Source of the DNA: Paenibacillus taichungensis
GTDB taxonomy: Bacteria > Bacillota > Bacilli > Paenibacillales > Paenibacillaceae
DNA length: 64,000 nucleotides
NCBI RefSeq assembly: GCF_003287275.1
Contig: NZ_QEVW01000025.1
Location: forward strand, 1 to 64,000
Reading direction: 5' to 3'
The translations under genes and the position numbers were made by a program. Position 1 is the stretch's first letter; each line of letters begins with the position of its first letter. The notes beneath the pieces are model-generated. The model saw nothing but the letters and a program-made list of their open reading frames with translations. It was not told where the DNA came from and did not search any database. Below, one piece after another: positions 35,189 through 43,685 of the stretch.

Positions 35189-36145
35189 TCATCCCCTAAC
35201 TTCTGCCAGTATCTGCTCTGCTCCCCGTTCAATCAATCTCCAAGCCACTTCTTCTCCAAGACGAACCGGATCTTTGCCCGTCATCGCTTCTTTAAGAATC
35301 AGTCCGCCGTCCGGCGTACCAACCATACCTGTTAATTGTAACGTGTTTTGTCCATTCGGGGAATCTGCATCTTGCTGTGGAACCCATACGGCATGAGCTC
35401 CAATCGGAACCTGACAGCCCCCATTCAATACACTAAGGAAGCGACGTTCAGCCAACACAGGAAATGCGGTTTCCGGATCGTTATACAACTGCAACAGATG
35501 GAGCAATTCAGCATCATCTTCACGGCATTCAATGCCGAGCGCACCCTGACCTACTGCGGGAAGACAAGCTTCCTCTGACAGATACTCCGTAATTCGATCT
35601 TGCCAGCCCATTCGATACAACCCAGCGGCAGCCAAAATAATAGCGTCCAAACCTTCTGTCTCCAGCTTGCGCAGGCGGGAATCAATATTGCCACGAAGCG
35701 ATTCAAGTTGCAAATCCGGACGGTATGCTTTCAGTTGACTGGATCGACGCAGACTGCTCGTCCCCACTCTTGCCCCTTCCGGCAATTGATCCAAAGTGAG
35801 TCCACCATTTGAAATCAGTGCATCACGAGGATCCGCACGGCGCGGAACTGCACCGTTCGTCAACCCTTGTGGCAGCTCGGAAGGCATATCCTTCATGCTA
35901 TGAACAGCCATATCAATCGTGCGATCCATCATCGCCTGTTCAATCTCTTTGACAAATAGTCCTTTGCCTCCAACTTTTGACAAGGTTACGTCGAGAATCA
36001 AATCTCCTTTTGTAACGATTTTATGTACTTCAAAATCAAAAGCTAACCCTTCCCGTTCACAAATATCACGTAAATCTTGAATTACATGGCCTGTCTGGGT
36101 CAAAGCAAGTGCGCTTTGTCTGCTTCCCACTTTAATTGTCCGCAT
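35189..36145 (-). CDS. hemC: hydroxymethylbilane synthase (porphobilinogen deaminase)
   Basis: 318 residues. It polymerises four porphobilinogen units. It starts MRTIKVGSRQSALALTQT. The LRGNIDSRLRKLE segment and the dipyrromethane-binding cysteine in LNGGCQVPIGA (about 240) are present. It is two bases from the preceding dehydrogenase gene and four from cobA/hemD. Confidence 0.97.
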   Translation of the reverse strand: MRTIKVGSRQSALALTQTGHVIQDLRDICEREGLAFDFEVHKIVTKGDLILDVTLSKVGGKGLFVKEIEQAMMDRTIDMAVHSMKDMPSELPQGLTNGAVPRRADPRDALISNGGLTLDQLPEGARVGTSSLRRSSQLKAYRPDLQLESLRGNIDSRLRKLETEGLDAIILAAAGLYRMGWQDRITEYLSEEACLPAVGQGALGIECREDDAELLHLLQLYNDPETAFPVLAERRFLSVLNGGCQVPIGAHAVWVPQQDADSPNGQNTLQLTGMVGTPDGGLILKEAMTGKDPVRLGEEVAWRLIERGAEQILAEVRG

Positions 36146-36147
36146 GT

Positions 36148-36798
36148 CTACACGTCCTCCTGATTATGGGATATCCAGTCCCCAATTTGTTCTTCGGTCC
36201 ACCACTCAAACTGACCTGTACGGATCTTTTCCAGCACATTCATTTCGGTTAAACGACGAAGTAATTTAGCTCTGACACCTGAAGAAGATACACGTGCCTT
36301 TACTTCCATCCTCATCTGATACAAAAATTCAATATATGTCTCGTACTCATCTCCGAATTGCTGCTCCAAGGTGTCACGAATCTCTGCTGCGGCCACAGGT
36401 CCTGCTCCAGCTGTCGATATCGCAATGCTCAGTCTTCCACGCCGGACCACACTTGGTGTAATAAAGGTGCTTCGCTCAGAAGATATGGCGTCATTAACCA
36501 GTATACCCGCTTCTTCAGCTTCTTGGACAACAGCTGTGTTCACTTCACTATGGTCGGTTGCTGCATATACGAGAAAGGCCCCCCGCAAATCTCCATTGCG
36601 GTAGGACCGGGCCAGCCATTGAATTCGGGAATCATGATGCAATTGTTGTAACGTTGGCGTAACTTCCGGACTAATCACCTTGATTTGCGCTTCTGCATGA
36701 AGCAAACCTTTTATTTTACGTTCAGCGACACGTCCGCCTCCAACCACGAAGCAGGATTTCCCTGATATATCCATAAATATTGGCGTGTACCGCTCCAT
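36148..36798 (-). CDS. precorrin-2 dehydrogenase / sirohydrochlorin ferrochelatase-type protein
   Basis: 216 residues. The N-terminal NAD-binding motif CFVVGGGRVAERKIKGLL (about 16-33) and overall size match the bacterial Met8/SirC/YlnF type. These oxidise precorrin-2 to sirohydrochlorin and in some cases insert iron. With the CobA domain encoded two genes downstream it completes much of a siroheme branch within the heme operon. The ATG at 36796-36798 has GGGAG nine bases upstream and falls just after the hemX stop; longer in-frame starts would overlap hemX. Confidence 0.88.
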   Translation of the reverse strand: MERYTPIFMDISGKSCFVVGGGRVAERKIKGLLHAEAQIKVISPEVTPTLQQLHHDSRIQWLARSYRNGDLRGAFLVYAATDHSEVNTAVVQEAEEAGILVNDAISSERSTFITPSVVRRGRLSIAISTAGAGPVAAAEIRDTLEQQFGDEYETYIEFLYQMRMEVKARVSSSGVRAKLLRRLTEMNVLEKIRTGQFEWWTEEQIGDWISHNQEDV

Positions 36799-36802
36799 CC
36801 CT

Positions 36803-37639
36803 TCACTCTCCCGTCCAACGATGAAACGCTGAGTACGCATTGGATAAAAAACTGATAATGACAAAGCCGTATCCGATCAGCGTCCATCTCGCCATAATGA
36901 CTGTGGAAAACTGTTTTCTTCTCTTAAAGACGAAGTATCCCACATAGATTGCTATGGCTAGTCCTGTTGCAATAACCTTGAGATCCAAGAGCAGGCTCCA
37001 ACGCGTTTCGGCCACAATGGACAATACCGCGAGCATGATAGAAACACCGAGAAGAGGTGTGCCTATCAATGTAGCACCATCCATATATTTGCCGATCACT
37101 TCGAGACTCGGCAGACGACGTACGGTATCATTCCATTTCTTATTCTTCAGCTTACGGTGCAAAAACAGATATAACAAGGCAAATACAGCACCCACCGTCA
37201 GAGCCGCAAAACCAAGATTGGCCAACGTAATATGCATAATAAGCAATCCATGCACAGTCTGCCAGTTATGCAGAGATATCTCACCTGCTGTAAACCACAA
37301 TCGATTCAACACCGTAACGGAGAAACCAACCACGTTCAGCAATAAAATGACAAATTCGGAACGCTGAATTCGAGTCATTACTAGAGACATCAACACAATA
37401 CTAAATGAAAAGATAAACAAAAAATCAAACGTGGTATAAATCGGAAAATGACCTTCGGTTAGCATGCGTAAAATGACATGGAACACCTGAAGCGCCCACA
37501 CAACAACAAGAAACCCTGTGCCTGTCCGCTTCGCCCCCGCATTGCGTCGAATGCAGTCCGAGAAATAGAACAGTAGGCTCAGGGCATACATATAAATTAA
37601 AGCTTCATAAATTTGTTCAGCTAGGGTCAAGCTGCCCAC
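36803..37639 (-). CDS. hemX: HemX/CcsA-type membrane protein
   Basis: 278 residues with about eight hydrophobic segments and conserved-looking histidines (for example LHNWQTVHGLLIMHI). It resembles HemX of Bacillus, a negative effector of HemA (glutamyl-tRNA reductase) level, and the related CcsA/ResC cytochrome c assembly proteins. The position directly after hemA supports HemX. It would act in the cytoplasmic membrane. Confidence 0.88.
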   Translation of the reverse strand: MGSLTLAEQIYEALIYMYALSLLFYFSDCIRRNAGAKRTGTGFLVVVWALQVFHVILRMLTEGHFPIYTTFDFLFIFSFSIVLMSLVMTRIQRSEFVILLLNVVGFSVTVLNRLWFTAGEISLHNWQTVHGLLIMHITLANLGFAALTVGAVFALLYLFLHRKLKNKKWNDTVRRLPSLEVIGKYMDGATLIGTPLLGVSIMLAVLSIVAETRWSLLLDLKVIATGLAIAIYVGYFVFKRRKQFSTVIMARWTLIGYGFVIISFLSNAYSAFHRWTGE

Positions 37640-37644
37640 CCGCC

Positions 37645-39033
37645 TTATACGCCTGCCGGGGCATAAGCCGGCACGGGGTCTTGCCGGGAATCGTTAAGAT
37701 GAACGGGATCCGGTTTGCGCAGAGCCGTGGCATCACTCTGACTTACTTTCTCAGCGGCCACCTCTACTGCATCCTCCAGAGCAAAGATCTGAGTAAACAT
37801 GCGCAGTGCTTCATCGCCATGCTTGGTACCAGCCATTTCCTTAATCCGGTTAATCGGATCGGTCGTCATTTGATTCACGATACTTTTCGTCAGACGGCGG
37901 ATAACTTTACGCTGATGTTCATCCAGTTCAGGCAATTTATTAAACAGACTATCCATTGTTTCTTCATGAATGGAAGCACCTTTTTCCTGCAATGCCCGAA
38001 TGACAGGACGAACGCCCAAGGTTTTGAGCCATTGATAATAATCTTCCATCTCAAGTTCAATCATTTTCTCGATCTTAGCAGCTTCTACCTTGCGCATTTC
38101 CAGATTGCTTTCCACGATTCCTTCCAAATCATCAATATCATAAAGGAATACATTGGATAACTCGCCGATCGCCGGATCGATATCCCGCGGAACAGCAATA
38201 TCAATCAGGAACAGTGGACGCGATTGACGACGCTTCATACTCTCTCGAACGACAGTGGCATCCAGTACATATCTTTCTGCCCCCGTCGAACTAATGACAA
38301 TATCAACCTCATTCAGTCGCTCTAATGCCTGTTCCATCGTACAAGGGGTCCCCCGAAACTTCGCTGCCAATTCCTCAGCTCGCGCAAGTGTCCGATTCGC
38401 CACAATGACTTCGGAGGCTCCGTTGCTATATAAGTGTTTTACTGTAAGTTCACTCATTTTGCCGGCACCCAGAATCAGCACCTTCTTATCCGTAAACATA
38501 CCAAAGATACGCTTGCCTAATTCTACAGCAGCATAACTTACAGATACCGCACTCTCTCCGATCGAAGTCTCTGAATGTGCCCTTTTGCCCAATGTAACAG
38601 CTTGTTTGAACAGCATGTTAAACCAGGTTCCAGTAGCTTTCTCTTCCTGTGCTTTGAAAAAAGCCTGTTTCACCTGTCCAAGAATCTGAGTCTCGCCAAT
38701 AACCATTGAGTCCAGCCCACAAATGACACGGAACAAATGGCGCATAGCTTGATCATCTTCATATATATATAAGTGTTGCGTAAATTCTTCCCGCGGAACA
38801 TTAAACCATTGTTCCATGAACGTCCGAATAAAATAACCACACATGTGAAGACGGTCTACCACAACATACAACTCGGTACGGTTACATGTGGCTACGATTA
38901 CACCTTCCAATACACTCTTGGTCAGCTTGAGCTGCTGCAGCGCTTCAGACAAGTCCTTTTCTGCAAATGTGAATCGTTCCCTAACCTCTACAGGCGCCGT
39001 GCGATAATTCAAACCAACGACAACGATGTGCAT
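37645..39033 (-). CDS. hemA: glutamyl-tRNA reductase
   Basis: 462 residues. It reduces glutamyl-tRNA to glutamate-1-semialdehyde, the first committed step of C5-pathway heme synthesis. GLNYRTAPVEVRERF and the catalytic cysteine in ATCNRTELY (about residue 50) are present, followed by the NADPH-binding VLILGAGKMSELT. AGGCAGGTG precedes the ATG. It is first in the hem operon; the long upstream region (39034-39595) should hold the promoter. Confidence 0.97.
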   Translation of the reverse strand: MHIVVVGLNYRTAPVEVRERFTFAEKDLSEALQQLKLTKSVLEGVIVATCNRTELYVVVDRLHMCGYFIRTFMEQWFNVPREEFTQHLYIYEDDQAMRHLFRVICGLDSMVIGETQILGQVKQAFFKAQEEKATGTWFNMLFKQAVTLGKRAHSETSIGESAVSVSYAAVELGKRIFGMFTDKKVLILGAGKMSELTVKHLYSNGASEVIVANRTLARAEELAAKFRGTPCTMEQALERLNEVDIVISSTGAERYVLDATVVRESMKRRQSRPLFLIDIAVPRDIDPAIGELSNVFLYDIDDLEGIVESNLEMRKVEAAKIEKMIELEMEDYYQWLKTLGVRPVIRALQEKGASIHEETMDSLFNKLPELDEHQRKVIRRLTKSIVNQMTTDPINRIKEMAGTKHGDEALRMFTQIFALEDAVEVAAEKVSQSDATALRKPDPVHLNDSRQDPVPAYAPAGV

Positions 39034-39595
39034 TGCAAGTTCACCTGCCTAATAAATTTCCAATCAAAGTGTTTTCTACATATGTTCATCCATTTATGAT
39101 TGACATGGTTAATTATATCACACATCCATAGTATGACTGGGCCATTTTTATGAAATGTTTATGAAATCCCCATGTAAATCATCTTATGCATTGTCATTTA
39201 TTGTAGTGTCTCACCAATCTTCACCGTTATGCGTTAAATACTTGTTTTAAAGATAAAGATTCATGAAAATCCCATATAAAACAAATAGCCATGGATGGCT
39301 CCATGACTATTCAGGTTTGGGGTGATCTTCGCTCCATCCCGATATGTAAACATTATTCATACTGTCGAACATGCATTTAGTTTCATTTCTGGTATCTCCA
39401 CTTGCAATTCGAGATTAAAAATAACATCTATTCAAAGGGATTGCAACCCCTTTTAGGAAGATAAAAATAAAAGATTACGGACCGAGCAAGCTACCAAAAT
39501 CAAAAAAAAATCCCCTTTCGCAGCTGCCTGGAATGTGCCAGATCAGAGCATTGGGGGATGGTTCGTTGGGGACTTGTATTATTCACACTTTTAGG
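39034..39595 (-). other. 562-base intergenic region upstream of hemA
   Basis: I see no gene. On the minus strand there is a good -10 TATAAT (39112-39117) about 80 bases before hemA, but no convincing -35. A near-perfect hairpin, AATAG-CATGGA with TCCATG-CTATT (about 39285-39313), is followed by TTTGTTTT on the minus strand and looks like a second terminator. Another terminator sits at 39500-39565. The stretch between them is AT-rich and unexplained. Confidence 0.5.
39500..39565 (-). terminator. terminator of the unknown gene at 39596
   Basis: Minus strand outer arms ATCCCC/GGGGAT with an inner CTGG/CCAG pairing, followed by a run of T residues, about 35 bases after the stop. Confidence 0.6.
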
Positions 39596-40186
39596 TCAAT
39601 AGGCTTCAAGCTCAAACAGCCGTTTCTGGTGGCGAGCAAGCTTTTCATCAATCTGCTGGAGCTGTTCAGAAGTAGAAACATCCATTCTTGCATCGAGTAA
39701 CGAATCAATCTCGGCGTATACCCGAATGATCTCGCGTTCAACATCCCGTGCCTGGAATACACGCTGTAACTCAAGCAACGAATTTTTGTATTCATAGATG
39801 ACACGGATATTCTCACCGGTCTGCTCTACAATTTTACGAACAACGCCTTGAGTATAAACATACGTCATGGTGAACTCTTCATAAATTCGATGAACAACGC
39901 CGTCACCCTTAAAGGTCATAAAGAGCTTCCGGACTACGTTCGTCAGATGATGGTTTACCAAGCGGCAAGATAACTCACAGATATAAAACCCTTCCCTGCG
40001 GTCAAACGGGAAATGAACTTCTTCTCCACTCACATCTACGAGCACAATTTCCTGACAGCCATTCTCCATCACCTTCACACGTTGATGAATCCGGCCGTCT
40101 TCTGTCATCCGCAAAAACTGATGCATCTGGGGTTCTGATAATTTCAAAGTGGCTTTAACATACTCTGTAGCTAATCGCTGAGCCAT
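39596..40186 (-). CDS. conserved-looking protein of unknown function
   Basis: 196 residues. The ATG at 40184-40186 follows GAGGAG at a good distance. I do not recognise a domain. The N-terminal two-thirds is mixed alpha/beta with several Cys and Phe residues (EGFYICELSCRLV). The C-terminal 55 residues form a likely coiled coil rich in Arg, Glu and Leu (REIIRVYAEIDSLL, EQLQQIDEKLARHQ). There is no signal peptide and no membrane segment, so it is probably cytoplasmic. It lies alone between hemA and engB with its own terminator. The codon use and Shine-Dalgarno leave little doubt it is a gene. Confidence 0.8.
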   Translation of the reverse strand: MAQRLATEYVKATLKLSEPQMHQFLRMTEDGRIHQRVKVMENGCQEIVLVDVSGEEVHFPFDRREGFYICELSCRLVNHHLTNVVRKLFMTFKGDGVVHRIYEEFTMTYVYTQGVVRKIVEQTGENIRVIYEYKNSLLELQRVFQARDVEREIIRVYAEIDSLLDARMDVSTSEQLQQIDEKLARHQKRLFELEAY

Positions 40187-40449
40187 AAAAATCTCCTCAA
40201 TTCTTTCCCGATTGTTTTGTTTCCTGCACATGTGGCAGTGATCTCAAAATTCTTCAGGTCGGCAAGGCCGCTACTTTGGTACTGTTACGATTGCACCTAT
40301 ACTCATTATACACTACCGTATAGCTATTTCGCCCCAAAATAAAACAATGAATTTTCACGAAAATCCATAATATATGGATTAATCCTTAATCGCATCAAAG
40401 ATTCACCCCAGTTGCTCGCTTTCCTGCGCCGAAATGCCGTAATTCCCGG

Positions 40450-41103
40450 TTATCCGTTAATTTGGGAGTCTTCGTGATTTTCCTCAGCCTGTGGCTCTTC
40501 TTCCGCTGAAGCTTGACCGATTCCGGCAAAGCGGGTAATGATCTCCCATAATTCTTCTTTTCCTATACCTTCTTCTGAAGAAAACGGTACAAACAGATCA
40601 CCTGGACGAAGATCCAGCCCTTGCTTGATGATTTTGATATGTTTTGGTCGACGTGTTTTGGGGATCTTGTCCAGTTTGGTTGCTACCACAACGAGAGGAA
40701 GCCCATGATGACGCAGCCATTCATTCATCATTTTGTCATCCTTGGATGGTTCGTGTCTGATATCCACCATCTGCATAACGAGCTTCAATTCCTTGCGCTG
40801 CAATAGGTACTTCTCCATCATCTTACCCCAGGCAAAACGCTGCTCTTTCGATACCTTGGCATAGCCATAACCCGGAAAATCGACAAAGTAGAGATCCTGA
40901 TTGATCTTATAATAGTTCAGTTGCTGGGTCTTACCAGGGGTAGAACTTGTCCGTGCCAAGTTTTTGCGATTAATCAAACGGTTGATCAAAGATGATTTCC
41001 CTACATTGGATCGTCCCGCCAAGGCAATCTCGGGCAGGCCGTCCTCGGGGTATTGTTCAGGCCGAACGGCACTGATAATAAATTCGGATTGATTTACTTT
41101 CAT
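40450..41103 (-). CDS. engB: ribosome biogenesis GTPase EngB/YsxC
   Basis: 217 residues. It is an essential GTPase for late 50S assembly. The P-loop GRSNVGKSSLINRL (about 31-44), SSTPGKTQQLNYY, the VDFPGYGYAKVSK switch and ATKLDK are all canonical. The C-terminal 20 residues are an acidic Glu-rich tail. It follows lonA, as in B. subtilis. An AT-rich hairpin at 40362-40381 may end the transcript. Confidence 0.97.
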   Translation of the reverse strand: MKVNQSEFIISAVRPEQYPEDGLPEIALAGRSNVGKSSLINRLINRKNLARTSSTPGKTQQLNYYKINQDLYFVDFPGYGYAKVSKEQRFAWGKMMEKYLLQRKELKLVMQMVDIRHEPSKDDKMMNEWLRHHGLPLVVVATKLDKIPKTRRPKHIKIIKQGLDLRPGDLFVPFSSEEGIGKEELWEIITRFAGIGQASAEEEPQAEENHEDSQING

Positions 41104-41183
41104 AATGTATCTTTCCTCTCTTTAACTCCTGTGCTCTGACTTAGAGCTGTTGTTGGTATTATGCCATGGATTGTTCTATCATA

Positions 41184-41231
41184 CCAAAAAAACCGTTCCA
41201 GCGGACGCCAAAGCTTCCGCAGAACGGTTTA
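41184..41231 (-). terminator. terminator of lonA
   Basis: Arms AAACCGTTC/GAACGGTTT (41222-41230 and 41191-41199) with additional inner pairing, followed by a T run on the minus strand; located between lonA and engB. Confidence 0.85.
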
Positions 41232-41259
41232 CTCTTCATACGATCCCTGGTTTAACGAA

Positions 41260-43599
41260 CTACAGGTGTAATCCTGCCTGTTCCACAAGCGCATGTTGCA
41301 GCACTTGATCCATATGAGCTACGGGGACAAATTCCACATCTTCCTTGATACTGTCCGGAATATCCCGCAGGTCCCGTTCGTTATCCTTGGGCAATAATAT
41401 TTTTTTGTAACCGGCGCGATGGGCCGCCAGTGATTTTTCCTTAAGTCCGCCGATTGGCAACACACGGCCACGCAGCGTTATTTCACCAGTCATGGCAATG
41501 TCTTTGGAGACATGTTTGTTCGTTAAAGCAGAGATCAATGCAGTCGCCATTGTAATTCCTGCAGATGGTCCATCCTTCGGAATGGCTCCTTCCGGAACGT
41601 GGATATGGATATCGTTCTTCTCGTGGAAGTCGGACGGAATGCCAAGCTGTGCAGCTTTGGATCGGGTGTAGCTGAATGCCGCCTGAGCCGATTCCTTCAT
41701 GACATCGCCCAATTTACCCGTCAGCGTCAGCTTGCCTGTTCCAGGTACAACGGTAACCTCGATCACGAGGGTATCTCCACCTACTTCCGTCCACGCCAGT
41801 CCCGTCACCGTACCAATCTGATCTTCCAGTTCGGCCATACCATAGCGGAATTTACCCGGACCAAGATAATCCTTCACTTCATCCGGTGTAATGTTAATCT
41901 GACCTTCCGCACCAGAGACGATGTTTTTGGCTGCTTTCCGGCACAACGAAGCCATCTGCTGTTCCAGATTCCGCACGCCGGACTCTCGTGTATATTCACG
42001 AATGACACGCAGCAAGCTGTCATCCCCGATATTCAGTTGGTCTTCTTCCAGGCCATGGTCCTGTTTCTGTTTCGGCAGCAAATAGTTTTTGGCGATTTGC
42101 AGCTTCTCCAGCTCAGTATACCCCGGAATATTGAGCATCTCCATCCGGTCCAGAAGCGGACGTGGAATGTTATGCACTGTGTTGGCAGTTGTAATAAACA
42201 TAACGTTAGATAAGTCAAACGGCAACTCTACAAAGTGGTCACTGAACGTGTTGTTCTGTTCGGGATCAAGTACTTCAAGCAACGCTGCGGAAGGGTCTCC
42301 ACGGAAGTCGGAAGCCATTTTATCAATCTCGTCCAGCAGGAACACCGGATTGAGTGAACCCGCTGTCTTCATGCCCTGAATGATACGGCCTGGCATTGCC
42401 CCCACATAGGTACGACGATGACCGCGAATTTCCGCTTCATCTCGCACGCCACCCAGCGATATTCTAACGAATTCGCGTCCAAGGGATCTGGCGATGGAGC
42501 GGGCAAGCGATGTTTTGCCGACCCCTGGAGGTCCAACAAGACAAAGGATCGGTCCTTTAAGCTTTTTCACCAGCTTCTGAACAGCCAGATATTCAAGCAC
42601 ACGTTCTTTCGGTTTTTCCAAACCGTAGTGATCTGCATTTAGCACATCTTCAGCCTTCTGAATATCCAGATCATCGGCTGTCATCTGCGTCCAAGGCAGT
42701 CCCAGCAGCCAATCCACATAGTTGCGGATAACGCCGCCTTCGGCAGAACTTGATGGCATTTTCTCCAGTCGATCAATTTCTTTCTCAACCTTTTCCTTCA
42801 CCTTGTCCGGCAAGTCAAGAGCCTCCATCTGATTTCGGAGTTCCTCCACCTCGCCAGCACGGCCTTCTTTCTCGCCCAGCTCTTTCTGAATCGCCTTCAT
42901 CTGCTCCCGCAGATAGTATTCTTTCTGGGTTTTCTCCATCTGTTTCTTCACGCGCTGGCTGATTTTGCGTTCAAGCTCCAGTACTTCCCGCTCATTGTTC
43001 AGGATGTCCAGCAACTTCTCCAGTCGTTCACGAACGTCAATGGTCTCCAAAATCTCCTGTTTGTCCTTGATCTTCAATGACAGGTGACTGGTGATAACAT
43101 CAGCCAAGCGACCGGGTTCTTCAATATCGGACACAGCCGCAAGTGTCTCAGGTGTAACCTTTTTGGACAGATTAATATAATTTTCGAACTGGTTCAGAAC
43201 TGTACGCATCAGTGCATCCGTTTCCGGATGGCTGTTCTCCTCTTCAGGAAGCTCTTGAGCCAGAACCTCATAGTATTCCTCGTTGTCCGTATATTCAATG
43301 ATTTCAGCCCGTTCCAAGCCTTCCACAAGTACACGAATCGTCCCGTTTGGAAGCTTCAGCATCTGTCTGACTTTGGCAACGGTTCCGATTCTGAAAATAT
43401 CTTCTTGTGTTGGTTCTTCAATATTTACCTCGGCTTGGGAACATAGGAGAATCAAATGTTCTTCTACCATCGCTTTTTCTAAAGCCTTGACCGATTTCTC
43501 CCGGCCCACATCGAGATGCAGTACCATACTCGGGTAGACGAGAAGTCCTCTTAAAGGCAGTAAAGGAAAACGACGACCTTTCGCTTTGCTCGGTCCCAT
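41260..43599 (-). CDS. lon: ATP-dependent protease LonA
   Basis: 779 residues. It is a cytoplasmic AAA+ serine protease. The N-terminal substrate domain begins FPLLPLRGLLVYPSM. The Walker A motif is GPPGVGKTSLARS (about 348-360). The C-terminal protease domain holds the catalytic Ser in PKDGPSAGITMATA and the Lys in LKEKSLAAHRAG. The ATG at 43597-43599 is chosen for GGAGG ten bases upstream; an in-frame ATG 14 codons earlier has no ribosome binding site. Confidence 0.96.
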   Translation of the reverse strand: MGPSKAKGRRFPLLPLRGLLVYPSMVLHLDVGREKSVKALEKAMVEEHLILLCSQAEVNIEEPTQEDIFRIGTVAKVRQMLKLPNGTIRVLVEGLERAEIIEYTDNEEYYEVLAQELPEEENSHPETDALMRTVLNQFENYINLSKKVTPETLAAVSDIEEPGRLADVITSHLSLKIKDKQEILETIDVRERLEKLLDILNNEREVLELERKISQRVKKQMEKTQKEYYLREQMKAIQKELGEKEGRAGEVEELRNQMEALDLPDKVKEKVEKEIDRLEKMPSSSAEGGVIRNYVDWLLGLPWTQMTADDLDIQKAEDVLNADHYGLEKPKERVLEYLAVQKLVKKLKGPILCLVGPPGVGKTSLARSIARSLGREFVRISLGGVRDEAEIRGHRRTYVGAMPGRIIQGMKTAGSLNPVFLLDEIDKMASDFRGDPSAALLEVLDPEQNNTFSDHFVELPFDLSNVMFITTANTVHNIPRPLLDRMEMLNIPGYTELEKLQIAKNYLLPKQKQDHGLEEDQLNIGDDSLLRVIREYTRESGVRNLEQQMASLCRKAAKNIVSGAEGQINITPDEVKDYLGPGKFRYGMAELEDQIGTVTGLAWTEVGGDTLVIEVTVVPGTGKLTLTGKLGDVMKESAQAAFSYTRSKAAQLGIPSDFHEKNDIHIHVPEGAIPKDGPSAGITMATALISALTNKHVSKDIAMTGEITLRGRVLPIGGLKEKSLAAHRAGYKKILLPKDNERDLRDIPDSIKEDVEFVPVAHMDQVLQHALVEQAGLHL

Positions 43600-43685
43600 C
43601 GCTTTCGCACCTCCAATGGCTCTCAGGTTGTAGTCATTCATTATTCTATCAAATGTTCACATAAAAAACCAATGAAGGGAAGCGC

